Shown in pieces: positions 15,708 through 24,351 of a stretch of DNA of 64,000 nucleotides. The DNA is from Ligilactobacillus pabuli (GTDB lineage Bacteria > Bacillota > Bacilli > Lactobacillales > Lactobacillaceae): NCBI RefSeq assembly GCF_022836475.1, contig NZ_BQXH01000009.1:38233-102232 (forward strand), written 5' to 3'. A program made the translations under genes and the position numbers. How positions within the stretch are numbered: the stretch's first letter is position 1; each line of letters opens with the position of its first letter. Below the pieces are notes generated by a model, which had not been told where the DNA came from, ran no database searches, and was given only the letters and a program-made list of their open reading frames with translations.

Positions 15708-16676
15708 ATGACAACTGCAATTGAATTTCAGGCTGTGCAAAAAAGCTTTGGCGAGACAGCCGTAATTTCTGGCATGGATATGCAAGTGCAGCAAGGAGAA
15801 CGTTTTGTACTAGTGGGTTCGTCTGGGAGTGGCAAGACAACTTCTTTAAAAATGATGAATCGGTTGGAACAGCCGACTGCTGGGCAAGTGCTGATCAATG
15901 GAAAACCAGCACAAGACTATCCTTTACAGAAGTTGCGATGGATGATGGGCTATGTTTTGCAGCAAATTGCTCTGTTTCCTAACATGACTGTGGCGCAAAA
16001 TATTACATTGATCCCAGAAATGAAAGGAACACCGAAAGCACAACTGCAGCAGTTAGCGGATTCCTTATTAGATCGAGTTGGTTTGTCACCAGCTAAATAT
16101 CGCAACCGTTATCCGCGTGAGTTGTCTGGCGGGGAACAGCAACGTGTAGGGATTTTACGAGCAATTTCATCTCAACCGCCAATTGTTTTGATGGATGAAC
16201 CCTTCAGCGCTCTAGATCCAATTTCAAGAAAAGATCTCCAAGATTTGGTGTTAGATATTCATCAGCAGTTGCATAATACGATCGTGTTTGTGACTCATGA
16301 TATGGATGAAGCCCTGAAGATTGGGAATCGGATCGGTATTATGAGTGACGGCCAGCTGTTACAGGCCGCAACGCCGCAAGAAATTGCGCAACACCCTGCT
16401 AATGACTTCGTTCGCGACTTTTTTAAAACGAGTGTGGCGAAAAATGTTTATGACAGGCCAGTCAGTCAACTGTTATTGGCTGTTACACCGCTGACAGATT
16501 TAAGCAGTCAACAACAGAGTGCTGCTGGACGCTTAGCGGAAGACGCAGCTTTACGGGATGTTTTTCAAGCCTTGAGTATCAATGAAAATGTTGAAATTAT
16601 TGCTCAAACCGGTCAGAGCCGCGGCTATTTGAACCGGCAACTGCTATTAAATTATCTCAGTCAAAATGAAGATTAA
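15708..16676 (+). CDS. ABC importer ATPase (OpuCA/EgtUA type)
   Basis: ATPase of the preceding importer, 322 residues; the ATG directly follows the upstream TAA. Walker A is GSSGSGKTT near residue 38, the Q-loop is YVLQQIALFP, the signature LSGGEQQRVGI, and Walker B IVLMDEPFSALD with switch His in VTHDMDEA. About 85 residues follow the ATPase domain, too few for the tandem CBS domains seen in full OpuCA/OpuAA, so the osmosensing module is missing or reduced. That loss fits a nutrient importer better than an osmotically gated one. The reductase gene starts 13 bp downstream. Confidence 0.88.
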   Translation: MTTAIEFQAVQKSFGETAVISGMDMQVQQGERFVLVGSSGSGKTTSLKMMNRLEQPTAGQVLINGKPAQDYPLQKLRWMMGYVLQQIALFPNMTVAQNITLIPEMKGTPKAQLQQLADSLLDRVGLSPAKYRNRYPRELSGGEQQRVGILRAISSQPPIVLMDEPFSALDPISRKDLQDLVLDIHQQLHNTIVFVTHDMDEALKIGNRIGIMSDGQLLQAATPQEIAQHPANDFVRDFFKTSVAKNVYDRPVSQLLLAVTPLTDLSSQQQSAAGRLAEDAALRDVFQALSINENVEIIAQTGQSRGYLNRQLLLNYLSQNED

Positions 16677-16689
16677 GGAGCGTGGGAAA

Positions 16690-18033
16690 ATGAATCAGTT
16701 AGCAGAAGAATTTGACGTCGTTGTACTTGGTGCAGGTCCGGCTGGAACGGCGGCAGCAACGGCTTTAAAGCAACAAGGTAAAAGAGTTGCGCTGGTAGAA
16801 GAAGATTTGTGGGGAGGAACTTGTCCAAACCGGGGTTGTGATCCGAAAAAAATCTTGTATACAGCTGTTGAAGCCAAAAGAAGAGCTGAACTATTAGCTC
16901 AGCGTGGGTTAAAGTCAGATATCTCGGTTGACTGGCCAACACTAATGGCTAACAAACGTGAGTATACTGCGCCAATTAGTTCAGCCACGAAGCAAGGAAT
17001 GGAAAAGGCAGGTATTACCACTTATGTTGGACACGCTAAATTTTTAACCACTAAAAATTTACAAGTGGGAGATCATCAATTAGCGGCCACAAACTTCGTG
17101 ATCGCCACGGGGCAACGTCCAGGAACACTAGATATCCCCGGACAAGAATTTTTGCAAACTTCCACTGACTTCTTAGATTTAGACGAGATGCCCGCTAAAA
17201 TCGTGCTGATTGGCGGAGGTTATGTTGCCTTTGAGTTGGCTGGGATCGCAGTTCAGGCTGGTGCACAAGTCACGATGGTCTTACACAATGCTCATCCGCT
17301 ACGGGCTTTCCCACAACAGTTAGTGCAAGGTTTGGTAGCTGAATTAAAGGATCAAGGGGTAGAATTTGTTGAAAACCAAGCAGTCACTGAGGTTCAACAG
17401 ACTGCAGATGGTTTTCAAGTTACCGGCCCCAATGGTTTTAGTCAAGTTACGGATCGAGTTTTTGCGGCAGTGGGACGTCAGCCTAATGTGGACAATCTGG
17501 GACTAACTCAAGCAGGTGTTGAGTATTCTAACCAAGGTGTGATTGTCGACAGACACTTACGTTCGACAGCAGCACATATCTATGCGATTGGTGATGCAGC
17601 AGCGTCTCCGGTGCCAAAGTTAACACCGGTGGCTGGGTTTGAAGCTCGTTACGTGGCTGCACAATTGGGCGGCAGAGATGATGAGATTCGTTATCCGCTG
17701 GTACCGACGATTGTATTTTCCCTACCCAAATTAGCTCAGATCGGAATGACTGAAAACCAAGCACAAAGAAATGTCGCACGCTATCAAGTTAAAGAAGTTG
17801 AAATGACTAACTGGATCACTTACAAGCGTCAGGGCGAAAAGCAAGCACAAGTTCAACTGATTCTTGATCAAATGAGTGGATTGGTAGTAGGAGCTGCTTG
17901 TTTAAGTTTAGAAGCCGACGAGATGATCAATTACTTGAGTAGTTTAATTGGTGCCGAGTATTCGTCCAAGCAAGTACAACAGCTATTATGGGCCTATCCT
18001 ACAACAGCGAGTGACTTACAATATCTATATTGA
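16690..18033 (+). CDS. Glutathione-reductase-like FAD/NAD(P) disulfide oxidoreductase
   Basis: Flavoprotein of 447 residues from ATG 16690 (AAGGAG upstream). The FAD-binding motif is VVLGAGPAGTAAA (residues 11-23), the redox-active disulfide is C45 and C50 in GGTCPNRGCDPKK, the NAD(P) motif is IGGGYVAFE and the second FAD motif IYAIGDAA. In glutathione and dihydrolipoamide reductases the C-terminus has HPT with a catalytic base histidine; here the matching segment reads WAYPTTASDL, with Tyr instead. It is therefore a divergent subfamily whose substrate disulfide is unknown. Operon position with the importer suggests it reduces the imported compound or acts in the same redox pathway. Confidence 0.85.
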   Translation: MNQLAEEFDVVVLGAGPAGTAAATALKQQGKRVALVEEDLWGGTCPNRGCDPKKILYTAVEAKRRAELLAQRGLKSDISVDWPTLMANKREYTAPISSATKQGMEKAGITTYVGHAKFLTTKNLQVGDHQLAATNFVIATGQRPGTLDIPGQEFLQTSTDFLDLDEMPAKIVLIGGGYVAFELAGIAVQAGAQVTMVLHNAHPLRAFPQQLVQGLVAELKDQGVEFVENQAVTEVQQTADGFQVTGPNGFSQVTDRVFAAVGRQPNVDNLGLTQAGVEYSNQGVIVDRHLRSTAAHIYAIGDAAASPVPKLTPVAGFEARYVAAQLGGRDDEIRYPLVPTIVFSLPKLAQIGMTENQAQRNVARYQVKEVEMTNWITYKRQGEKQAQVQLILDQMSGLVVGAACLSLEADEMINYLSSLIGAEYSSKQVQQLLWAYPTTASDLQYLY

Positions 18034-18090
18034 TAAACCGGCAGTAAGTTAATTTGCGATTTTACACTACAACTTTTGGTAAACAAAGAA

Positions 18091-18136
18091 AGTCCTGAAC
18101 CTATTGATAGATAAAGGTTCAGGACTATTTTTTCAT
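18091..18136 (+). terminator. Rho-independent terminator after reductase gene
   Basis: AGTCCTGAACCT (18091-18102) pairs with AGGTTCAGGACT (18115-18126), followed by ATTTTTT. Confidence 0.9.
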
Positions 18137-18171
18137 TTTTTATTGCCAAACTTAAACAGCTGTGCTGAGGC

Positions 18172-18351
18172 TTAGGCTAACAGTCTTTCGACCGGTACTT
18201 GGAAGTAGCGTGCGACCTTAACCAGTTTATTGCAAGGTGCTGTCTGATTCCAAGCCTGTAGGGTTCCAAGTGGTAAACCAAGGGCGAGTTCAATTGTATG
18301 TAGCGGAATATTTCTAGCAGCTGCTAGAGCTTTAATTGTTTCAAAAATCAA
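18172..18351 (-). CDS. Small XRE-type helix-turn-helix protein
   Basis: A TTG start at 18351 with AAGGAG eight bases upstream gives 59 residues; the frame is open further upstream but without a ribosome site. The sequence IFETIKALAAARNIPLHTIELALGL, then PLGTLQAWNQ and a C-terminal KVARYFQVPVERLLA, has the five-helix order of single-domain XRE/Cro repressors (typical: 'IFERIKELxxxRxISxxxLExxLGxSxGTIxxW'). No partner gene is adjacent. It may regulate itself or the divergent ABC-F gene; this is a guess. Confidence 0.65.
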   Translation of the reverse strand: MIFETIKALAAARNIPLHTIELALGLPLGTLQAWNQTAPCNKLVKVARYFQVPVERLLA

Positions 18352-18622
18352 AAAGACATCTCCTTGCAATTTGTAATTAAGTCCATTATGCAACAATTAT
18401 CAGTCAAATGAAAGAGTTTTCACAAGTTCTTTACCAAAACGATAGAATTTGGTGGGACAAATTATCTGGTAATTTAGCGTTGCAAACAGTTAAATACAAA
18501 AAAGAGCACGTTTGAATGGATGTCACCACTCTAACGGAGTCGATTATGATTCACATAGGAGTATGACTTAGTTTCTGAGAAAACAGGCACGAAACGTCAG
18601 ACTATCTATTCCGAACAAGATT

Positions 18623-18785
18623 TGTTATACTGACATTAATCTAACAACGAAAGTGAGAGATCCAAGCATTGAAGAATTAATTTAGCTTTTCAAAACTATT
18701 GTGAATGGGCAAGGTAGAAGTACACATTTATTTAGTGTGCCCAGATAGTTTGAGAGATAAATTAATTAATGCTTTGGGTCTTTTT
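18623..18785 (+). promoter_or_regulatory. Leader with conditional terminator (attenuator) of ABC-F gene
   Basis: Extended -10 TGTTATACT ends at 18631. A long stem forms between 18659-18684 (GATCCAAGCATT...AATTAATTTA) and 18758-18780 (TAAATTAATTAATGCTTTGGGTC), followed by TTTTT: a terminator. A small frame GTG at 18653 (MRDPSIEELI) or a three-codon TTG AAG AAT at 18669 covers the 5' arm, and an inner hairpin CACA/TGTG with GGGCA/TGCCC lies at 18707-18742. This is the layout of antibiotic-responsive leaders of ABC-F genes. No T-box motif is present. Confidence 0.6.
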
Positions 18786-18853
18786 GCGTCCCATAAATTA
18801 AAGCTGGCTCTTGAATTATCGCCCTTGCGTTTTTTGAAACGAGGGAGATCAGT

Positions 18854-20371
18854 ATGGCTCAAATTAAAATTGAACAATTAACTTTTAGTTATCCAGGACA
18901 AGAACAAGAGTTATTTAAAGAAGTGAACTTAAACTTAGATTCGGCATGGAAGTTAGGCTTGTTTGGTAGGAATGGACGTGGAAAAACAACCCTACTCAAG
19001 TTATTACAGGGAAAACTAGAATATCGGGGGAAAATCTTTCACCAGCTGAACCTTAGTTATTTCCCTCAAGAGGTTACAGATCCAAGTCAATTAGCGAGCG
19101 ATGCATTAAATAGCGGGATGGATTTTGAAACGTGGGAGTTGGAACGGGAGCTAACCTTGATGGGAGTTGATCCGGCCATATTATGGCGCCCATTTCAGAG
19201 TTTATCAGGTGGAGAGCAAACAAAGCTGCGGTTGGCTGCTTTGTTTGCAGAACAGGCAGGCTTTTTACTACTAGATGAACCAACCAATCATTTAGATTTA
19301 ACTGGACGTCAACAAGTTGCGACTTATTTACGGCAAAAAAAGCAAGGCTTTATTGTTGTTAGTCATGACCGAACCTTTGTTGATCAAGTGGTCGATCATA
19401 TTTTAGTTATCGACAAGGCGAAAGTCTCCTTATATGCTGGAAACTACACCACTTATGCCCAGGAAAAACAATTATCAGACGATTTTGAACGCCAACAAAA
19501 TGTGAAACTAACCAAGGAAATTCGGCGATTGAAAGAAACGGCGCGAGAAAAAGAACGGTGGTCGGGTAGTCGCGAAAAAGATAAGCGGGGTGATCCGCAC
19601 ATTAAAGGCAGCGGCAGTATTTATGATACCGGACATATTGGTGCGCGAGCAGCGAGAGTGATGAAAAAATCGAAATCGTTAGAACACAGAATGTCAGCTG
19701 AATTACAGACCAAACAAAAACTGCTTAAAAACATTGAACAAGTGGATCAACTTGACCTGAATTTTCAACCAGGACATCATCGTCGGTTATTAACTGCGCA
19801 ACAACTAGAATTATTTTATGACGATGCTGCATTATTTGCGCCAGTGAATTTAACTGTTGAAAAAGGTCAGTGTGTCGGTTTAACCGGACCCAATGGTAGT
19901 GGGAAAACAAGCTTGATCAAAGCACTGCAACAGAAGTTTACTGGTGAAATTAAGGGCGAATTACAGTGGCCAGAAAAAGTGAAAGTTAGTTATATTCGCC
20001 AAGATTTTGAAAATAATAACCCGGGTTATCTTGCAGATTTTGCAGAAGAACATCACTTGGATTACGAGATGTTTTTGAATAACTTGCATAAGTTAGGCTT
20101 GGAACGGTCGGCCTTTACGCAGGAAATCCAGAAGATGAGCTTGGGACAACAAAAAAGAGTTGAAGTGGCAAAATCTCTTTCACAACCAGCAGAATTGTAT
20201 ATTTGGGATGAACCATTAAACTACTTGGATATTTATAATCAAGAACAGCTGATTGAATTACTGACACGTATTAAACCGACAATTTTATTGGTTGAACATG
20301 ATCAACATTTTTTAGAAAGAGTTGCAACTAGCATTGTGTCATTAGAAGCAAGGTCTGCAGAAAAAAACTAA
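18854..20371 (+). CDS. ABC-F family ATPase, ribosome-protection (Vga/Lsa-like) type
   Basis: Cytosolic protein of 505 residues with two ATPase domains and no membrane part. First domain: Walker A FGRNGRGKTT near residue 37, signature LSGGEQTKLRL, Walker B LLLDEPTNHLD. Second domain: Walker A TGPNGSGKTS near 343, signature MSLGQQKRVEV, and IWDEPLNYLD. The linker between them (about 185-300) is highly charged and holds EKERWSGSREKDKRGDPHIKGSG and HIGARAARVMKKS, typical of the antibiotic-resistance ABC-F clade that releases lincosamides, streptogramins A and pleuromutilins from the ribosome. The attenuator in its leader supports drug-inducible expression. Which drugs it protects from is not readable. 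Confidence 0.85.
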   Translation: MAQIKIEQLTFSYPGQEQELFKEVNLNLDSAWKLGLFGRNGRGKTTLLKLLQGKLEYRGKIFHQLNLSYFPQEVTDPSQLASDALNSGMDFETWELERELTLMGVDPAILWRPFQSLSGGEQTKLRLAALFAEQAGFLLLDEPTNHLDLTGRQQVATYLRQKKQGFIVVSHDRTFVDQVVDHILVIDKAKVSLYAGNYTTYAQEKQLSDDFERQQNVKLTKEIRRLKETAREKERWSGSREKDKRGDPHIKGSGSIYDTGHIGARAARVMKKSKSLEHRMSAELQTKQKLLKNIEQVDQLDLNFQPGHHRRLLTAQQLELFYDDAALFAPVNLTVEKGQCVGLTGPNGSGKTSLIKALQQKFTGEIKGELQWPEKVKVSYIRQDFENNNPGYLADFAEEHHLDYEMFLNNLHKLGLERSAFTQEIQKMSLGQQKRVEVAKSLSQPAELYIWDEPLNYLDIYNQEQLIELLTRIKPTILLVEHDQHFLERVATSIVSLEARSAEKN

Positions 20372-20435
20372 CATTGTTTTTCTTGCCAGAGCCAGATAAA
20401 GCCTTGATTTAAATGGAAAATAGATAAAAAATGGC

Positions 20436-20475
20436 AGGGGGCAATTATTAGTTGCCCCCTAATTGCCCCCCTGAC
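20436..20475 (+). terminator. GC-rich hairpins after ABC-F gene (possible terminator)
   Basis: AGGGGGCAA (20436-20444) pairs with TTGCCCCCT (20452-20460). A second copy TAATTGCCCCCC (20460-20471) can pair with the same 5' arm. No T run follows, so termination is uncertain. Confidence 0.35.
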
Positions 20476-20516
20476 ATTATGGCAAAATGGATAGAAAATC
20501 GCGGATGGCTTAGGGA

Positions 20517-20816
20517 GTGTGTTTAATATTGAAGAACGGAGAAGCAGGCGAGCGAGATAAAGTTAGAGCATTAAAGAAGCTCCTTAGTCTACCGCCAACA
20601 AACAAACATTTTTGGGATATAGTTGACTCTGAAGCACAAGTTTCACTATTTGTGTATGATTTGGACTTTGTTTTTACATGTGTGAACGATTTAGCTGGCT
20701 TAGGGAGTACATTCAATGTAACTTATCCAGCAGATCTAGCCCAAGTTTCTAAGGAAAATTTCGTTGAAATCGCAATTACGAAACTCCCCGATGAAATTTT
20801 AGCTTGGTTATTATAG
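20517..20816 (+). CDS. Hypothetical protein (95-99 aa)
   Basis: A frame of 99 residues from GTG 20517, or 95 residues from TTG 20529, which has AGGGAG eleven bases before. I do not recognise a domain. The protein is acidic in its C-terminal half (SKENFVEIAITKLPDEILAWLL) and has no membrane segment or signal peptide. It is followed by a strong terminator and codon use looks coding, so I consider it real. It lies between the ABC-F gene and the convergent GntR regulator, with no hint of function. Confidence 0.45.
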   Translation: MCLILKNGEAGERDKVRALKKLLSLPPTNKHFWDIVDSEAQVSLFVYDLDFVFTCVNDLAGLGSTFNVTYPADLAQVSKENFVEIAITKLPDEILAWLL

Positions 20817-20875
20817 ATGCCACTTAATTATTATGAAAACTAGCTTACCTAGCCAAAATTAGCATAGCAATCAAA

Positions 20876-20927
20876 AAGTCCTCCTTGATGACGTAGTTCA
20901 AGTTAATTCATCAAGCAGGGCTTTTTT
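20876..20927. terminator. Terminator between hypothetical gene and GntR gene
   Basis: 16-bp stem with one mismatch: AAGTCCTCCTTGATGA (20876-20891) with TCATCAAGCAGGGCTT (20908-20923), then TTTT. The A run before the stem lets it act also for the convergent GntR gene. Confidence 0.9.
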
Positions 20928-21639
20928 AATGTAGATAGTTACTAATGTGATAATACAAGGTTAAATCGTCTTGGAAATAGCAAGTTCGAGAATAGTTAAA
21001 GGGGCGTTCATTTTTAAGGTAATTGATTTCCTCGATCCGTAAAACTGATTCGTTGACTGAATGCTCGGTTGCTGCAGCCTCTGCTTCAGAAAGATGGTGG
21101 AGCCTAACATATTCATCAGCGTTCACGATTTCAACGTTGTAATTATCAATGATAAATTTAAAAATCGACTTAGTGCAGATTTTTTCATCAAGATATGGAA
21201 CGGCACTGCGTAAATAATATGCTTCTTCTAAACTTAAGAGTTCTTTTTTAGAATAACGTAACCGTTTAATGTAGTAGACCGGTTCATCTGGTTGGCACCT
21301 TAGCAATTTAGCGACTTCACGTCCAGCAGTCTGACTGGCAAATGATAGGACCTTGGATGTGACTGGGGTCTCGTTGGCAAGGGCATTCATGCCAACTTTA
21401 TTTGCTAAGTTCATTAGATGATCCTCATTATGTAGCGGCTGATTGACAAAATAACCACTACCCTGAATTCTTTTGATCAGGCCTTGGTTATATAAAACGT
21501 CAATTGCATTCCGGACAGTATTTCGACTCACTAAATACATGTCCATTAATTCAGATTCACTGGGAAGTTTAGTTTGGAAGACATTTCCAGCGATTTTAGC
21601 GGCAATATCTTGAGAAATTTCTTTGTATTTTAAGCTCAT
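20926..21639 (-). CDS. GntR/HutC-family transcriptional regulator
   Basis: DNA-binding repressor-type protein of 237 residues from ATG 21639 (GGGGG eight bases upstream). The N-terminal winged helix is clear: LKYKEISQDIAAKIAG, LPSESELMDMYLVSRNTVRNAIDVLYNQGLI and RIQGSGYFV. Residues from about 75 form the UTRA effector domain (VLSFASQTAGREVAKLL, PVYYIKRLR). HutC-type members often bind sugar phosphates. It is divergent from the IIB-IIA-glucosidase operon. The promoter of that operon, and two others, contains a GTAC-centred inverted repeat of the type expected for this family, making this protein the likely regulator of all three. Confidence 0.88.
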   Translation of the reverse strand: MSLKYKEISQDIAAKIAGNVFQTKLPSESELMDMYLVSRNTVRNAIDVLYNQGLIKRIQGSGYFVNQPLHNEDHLMNLANKVGMNALANETPVTSKVLSFASQTAGREVAKLLRCQPDEPVYYIKRLRYSKKELLSLEEAYYLRSAVPYLDEKICTKSIFKFIIDNYNVEIVNADEYVRLHHLSEAEAAATEHSVNESVLRIEEINYLKNERPFNYSRTCYFQDDLTLYYHISNYLH

Positions 21640-21666
21640 CAACCTGTCCCCCATAATTTATTTAAA

Positions 21667-21725
21667 GGTACTTGTAAAATTCGTACCAATATGATATAAA
21701 TATATTGTAATAGAAAGCGCTTTAT
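21667..21725 (+). promoter_or_regulatory. Promoter, GntR-type operator and cre site of IIB-IIA-bgl operon
   Basis: GGTAC (21667-21671) and GTACC (21683-21687) form an inverted repeat over the -35 TTGTAA (21672-21677) and spacer. The -10 TATAAA is at 21695-21700 (17-bp spacer). A cre site, GAAAGCGCTTTA, lies at 21713-21724. The same arrangement recurs at 34496 and 36727. Confidence 0.75.
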
Positions 21726-21783
21726 TAAGCAAGCTTAAAAAAACTACGCTAGGTAAAGAGCTAAAAAATGGAGGTCTTTATTT

Positions 21784-22104
21784 ATGGCTAAAAAAACGAT
21801 CATGTTATGTTGTGCAGCAGGTATGAGTACTAGTTTGTTGGTAACAAAGATGCAGAAAGCTGCTGAAGCAGAAGGCAAAGACGCAGAAATCTTCGCTGTT
21901 CCAGCCGCAGAAGCTGATTCAAAATTGGAACAACAAGAAATCAACGTTGTCTTGCTTGGACCTCAAGTTCGTTATATGGAAGCAGATTTCAAGAAAAAAT
22001 TAGCTGATAAGAATATTCCAGTAGCTGTCATTGATATGCAAGCTTACGGAATGATGCAAGGTGATAAAGTTATCAAACAAGCCTACGATTTGATGGGTGA
22101 ATAA
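21784..22104 (+). CDS. PTS lactose/cellobiose-family IIB component
   Basis: Cytosolic phosphocarrier of 106 residues that takes phosphate from IIA and gives it to the sugar bound by IIC. The phosphorylated cysteine is Cys10 in MLCCAAGMSTSLL, next to the family P-loop-like turn. VVLLGPQVRYM and the C-terminal YGMMQGDKVIKQA segment are typical of CelA/LicB-type IIB. A good ribosome site (GGAGG) precedes ATG 21784. The IIA gene follows after 38 bp. No IIC gene is in the operon; the IIC genes at 1.7 and 37.0 kb are candidates, the latter sharing this operon's promoter pattern. Confidence 0.93.
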   Translation: MAKKTIMLCCAAGMSTSLLVTKMQKAAEAEGKDAEIFAVPAAEADSKLEQQEINVVLLGPQVRYMEADFKKKLADKNIPVAVIDMQAYGMMQGDKVIKQAYDLMGE

Positions 22105-22142
22105 TAATCGCTAAGTTAGTGGTTTAAAACTGGAGGATTAAA

Positions 22143-22496
22143 ATGGCTGCAGAAGAAGAAAAGTCACAACAGTCTGAAGAAGAACAACTACAGACGACAA
22201 TGGGTTTGATCATTAACGCTGGTAACGCTAAGTCATTTGCGGTTGAAGCAATCAAGGCTGCCAAAGAAGGTAATTTTGATGATGCTCATCAAAAATTAGA
22301 CGAAGCACAACAAGCTTTAGTTGATGCTCATAACACACAAACAGGGATGTTGACTAAAGAAGCACAGGGTGAACATGCTCAGGTGACATTACTGATGGTC
22401 CATTCGCAAGATCATCTGATGACTGCGATTACGTTTGTAGATTTGGCAACGAACTTTGTTGATGTTTATGAACAACTCGATGAATTAAAAAAATAA
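22143..22496 (+). CDS. PTS lactose/cellobiose-family IIA component
   Basis: Cytosolic trimeric phosphocarrier that receives phosphate from HPr. 117 residues, with the active histidine at His87 in LLMVHSQDHLM; the three-helix body (TMGLIINAGNAKSFAVEA, AHQKLDEAQQALVDAH, VDVYEQLDELKK) is complete. The first 15 residues are very acidic and extend beyond most relatives. It is translated after IIB (38 bp gap, GGAGG site) and separated from the glucosidase gene by a terminator-like stem, which should make IIA and IIB more abundant than the glucosidase. Confidence 0.92.
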   Translation: MAAEEEKSQQSEEEQLQTTMGLIINAGNAKSFAVEAIKAAKEGNFDDAHQKLDEAQQALVDAHNTQTGMLTKEAQGEHAQVTLLMVHSQDHLMTAITFVDLATNFVDVYEQLDELKK

Positions 22497-22508
22497 CAAT
22501 TAACTAGA

Positions 22509-22554
22509 AAGGACAAGAGTGGACAAAGCAATTTGCAGCTCCTGTTCTTTTTTT
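22509..22554 (+). terminator. Intra-operon terminator between IIA and glucosidase genes
   Basis: AAGGACAAGAG (22509-22519) pairs with CTCCTGTTCTT (22539-22549, one mismatch), with an inner GCAATTTGC, then seven T. It probably allows partial read-through to the next gene. Confidence 0.7.
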
Positions 22555-22570
22555 AACTCAAGGAGGATGA

Positions 22571-24058
<1,488 letters not shown>

Positions 24059-24187
24059 TAATCAAGCTCGACAAAGTAATTCCTTCCGCTTATCACAACC
24101 CAACCTTCAATGCCAAAAATTCATTAAAGTTCAGGCTCAGAGAGTGCTGGGCAGCTAATCACTTTGTATTCTAATGGTGCATATCAT

Positions 24188-24216
24188 TTGCTTTATCGAA
24201 ACGCTTTCAGTATACT
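24188..24216 (+). promoter_or_regulatory. Promoter with cre site in the spacer, upstream of lipoprotein
   Basis: TTGCTT (24188-24193) and TATACT (24211-24216) flank a 17-bp spacer that contains CGAAACGCTTTCAG, a good cre match. CcpA binding would repress. The rest of 24059-24351 shows no gene. Confidence 0.6.
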
Positions 24217-24351
24217 TTTCTTTGTTAAATAAATTTGACACGATCATGTGAGAAAATCGTTCATTCTCACTGACCGGCCAATTATTCTCAGAATGCTTAT
24301 GAATATGGCAGGTAATAAAGCAATTTATTAATAACCATAGGAGGAGTTATT

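Noticed and set aside
18623..18785. T-box riboswitch in the ABC-F leader
   Set aside because: No T-box sequence (AGGGTGGNACCGCG) precedes the terminator, and the downstream gene is not an aminoacyl-tRNA synthetase or amino-acid gene.
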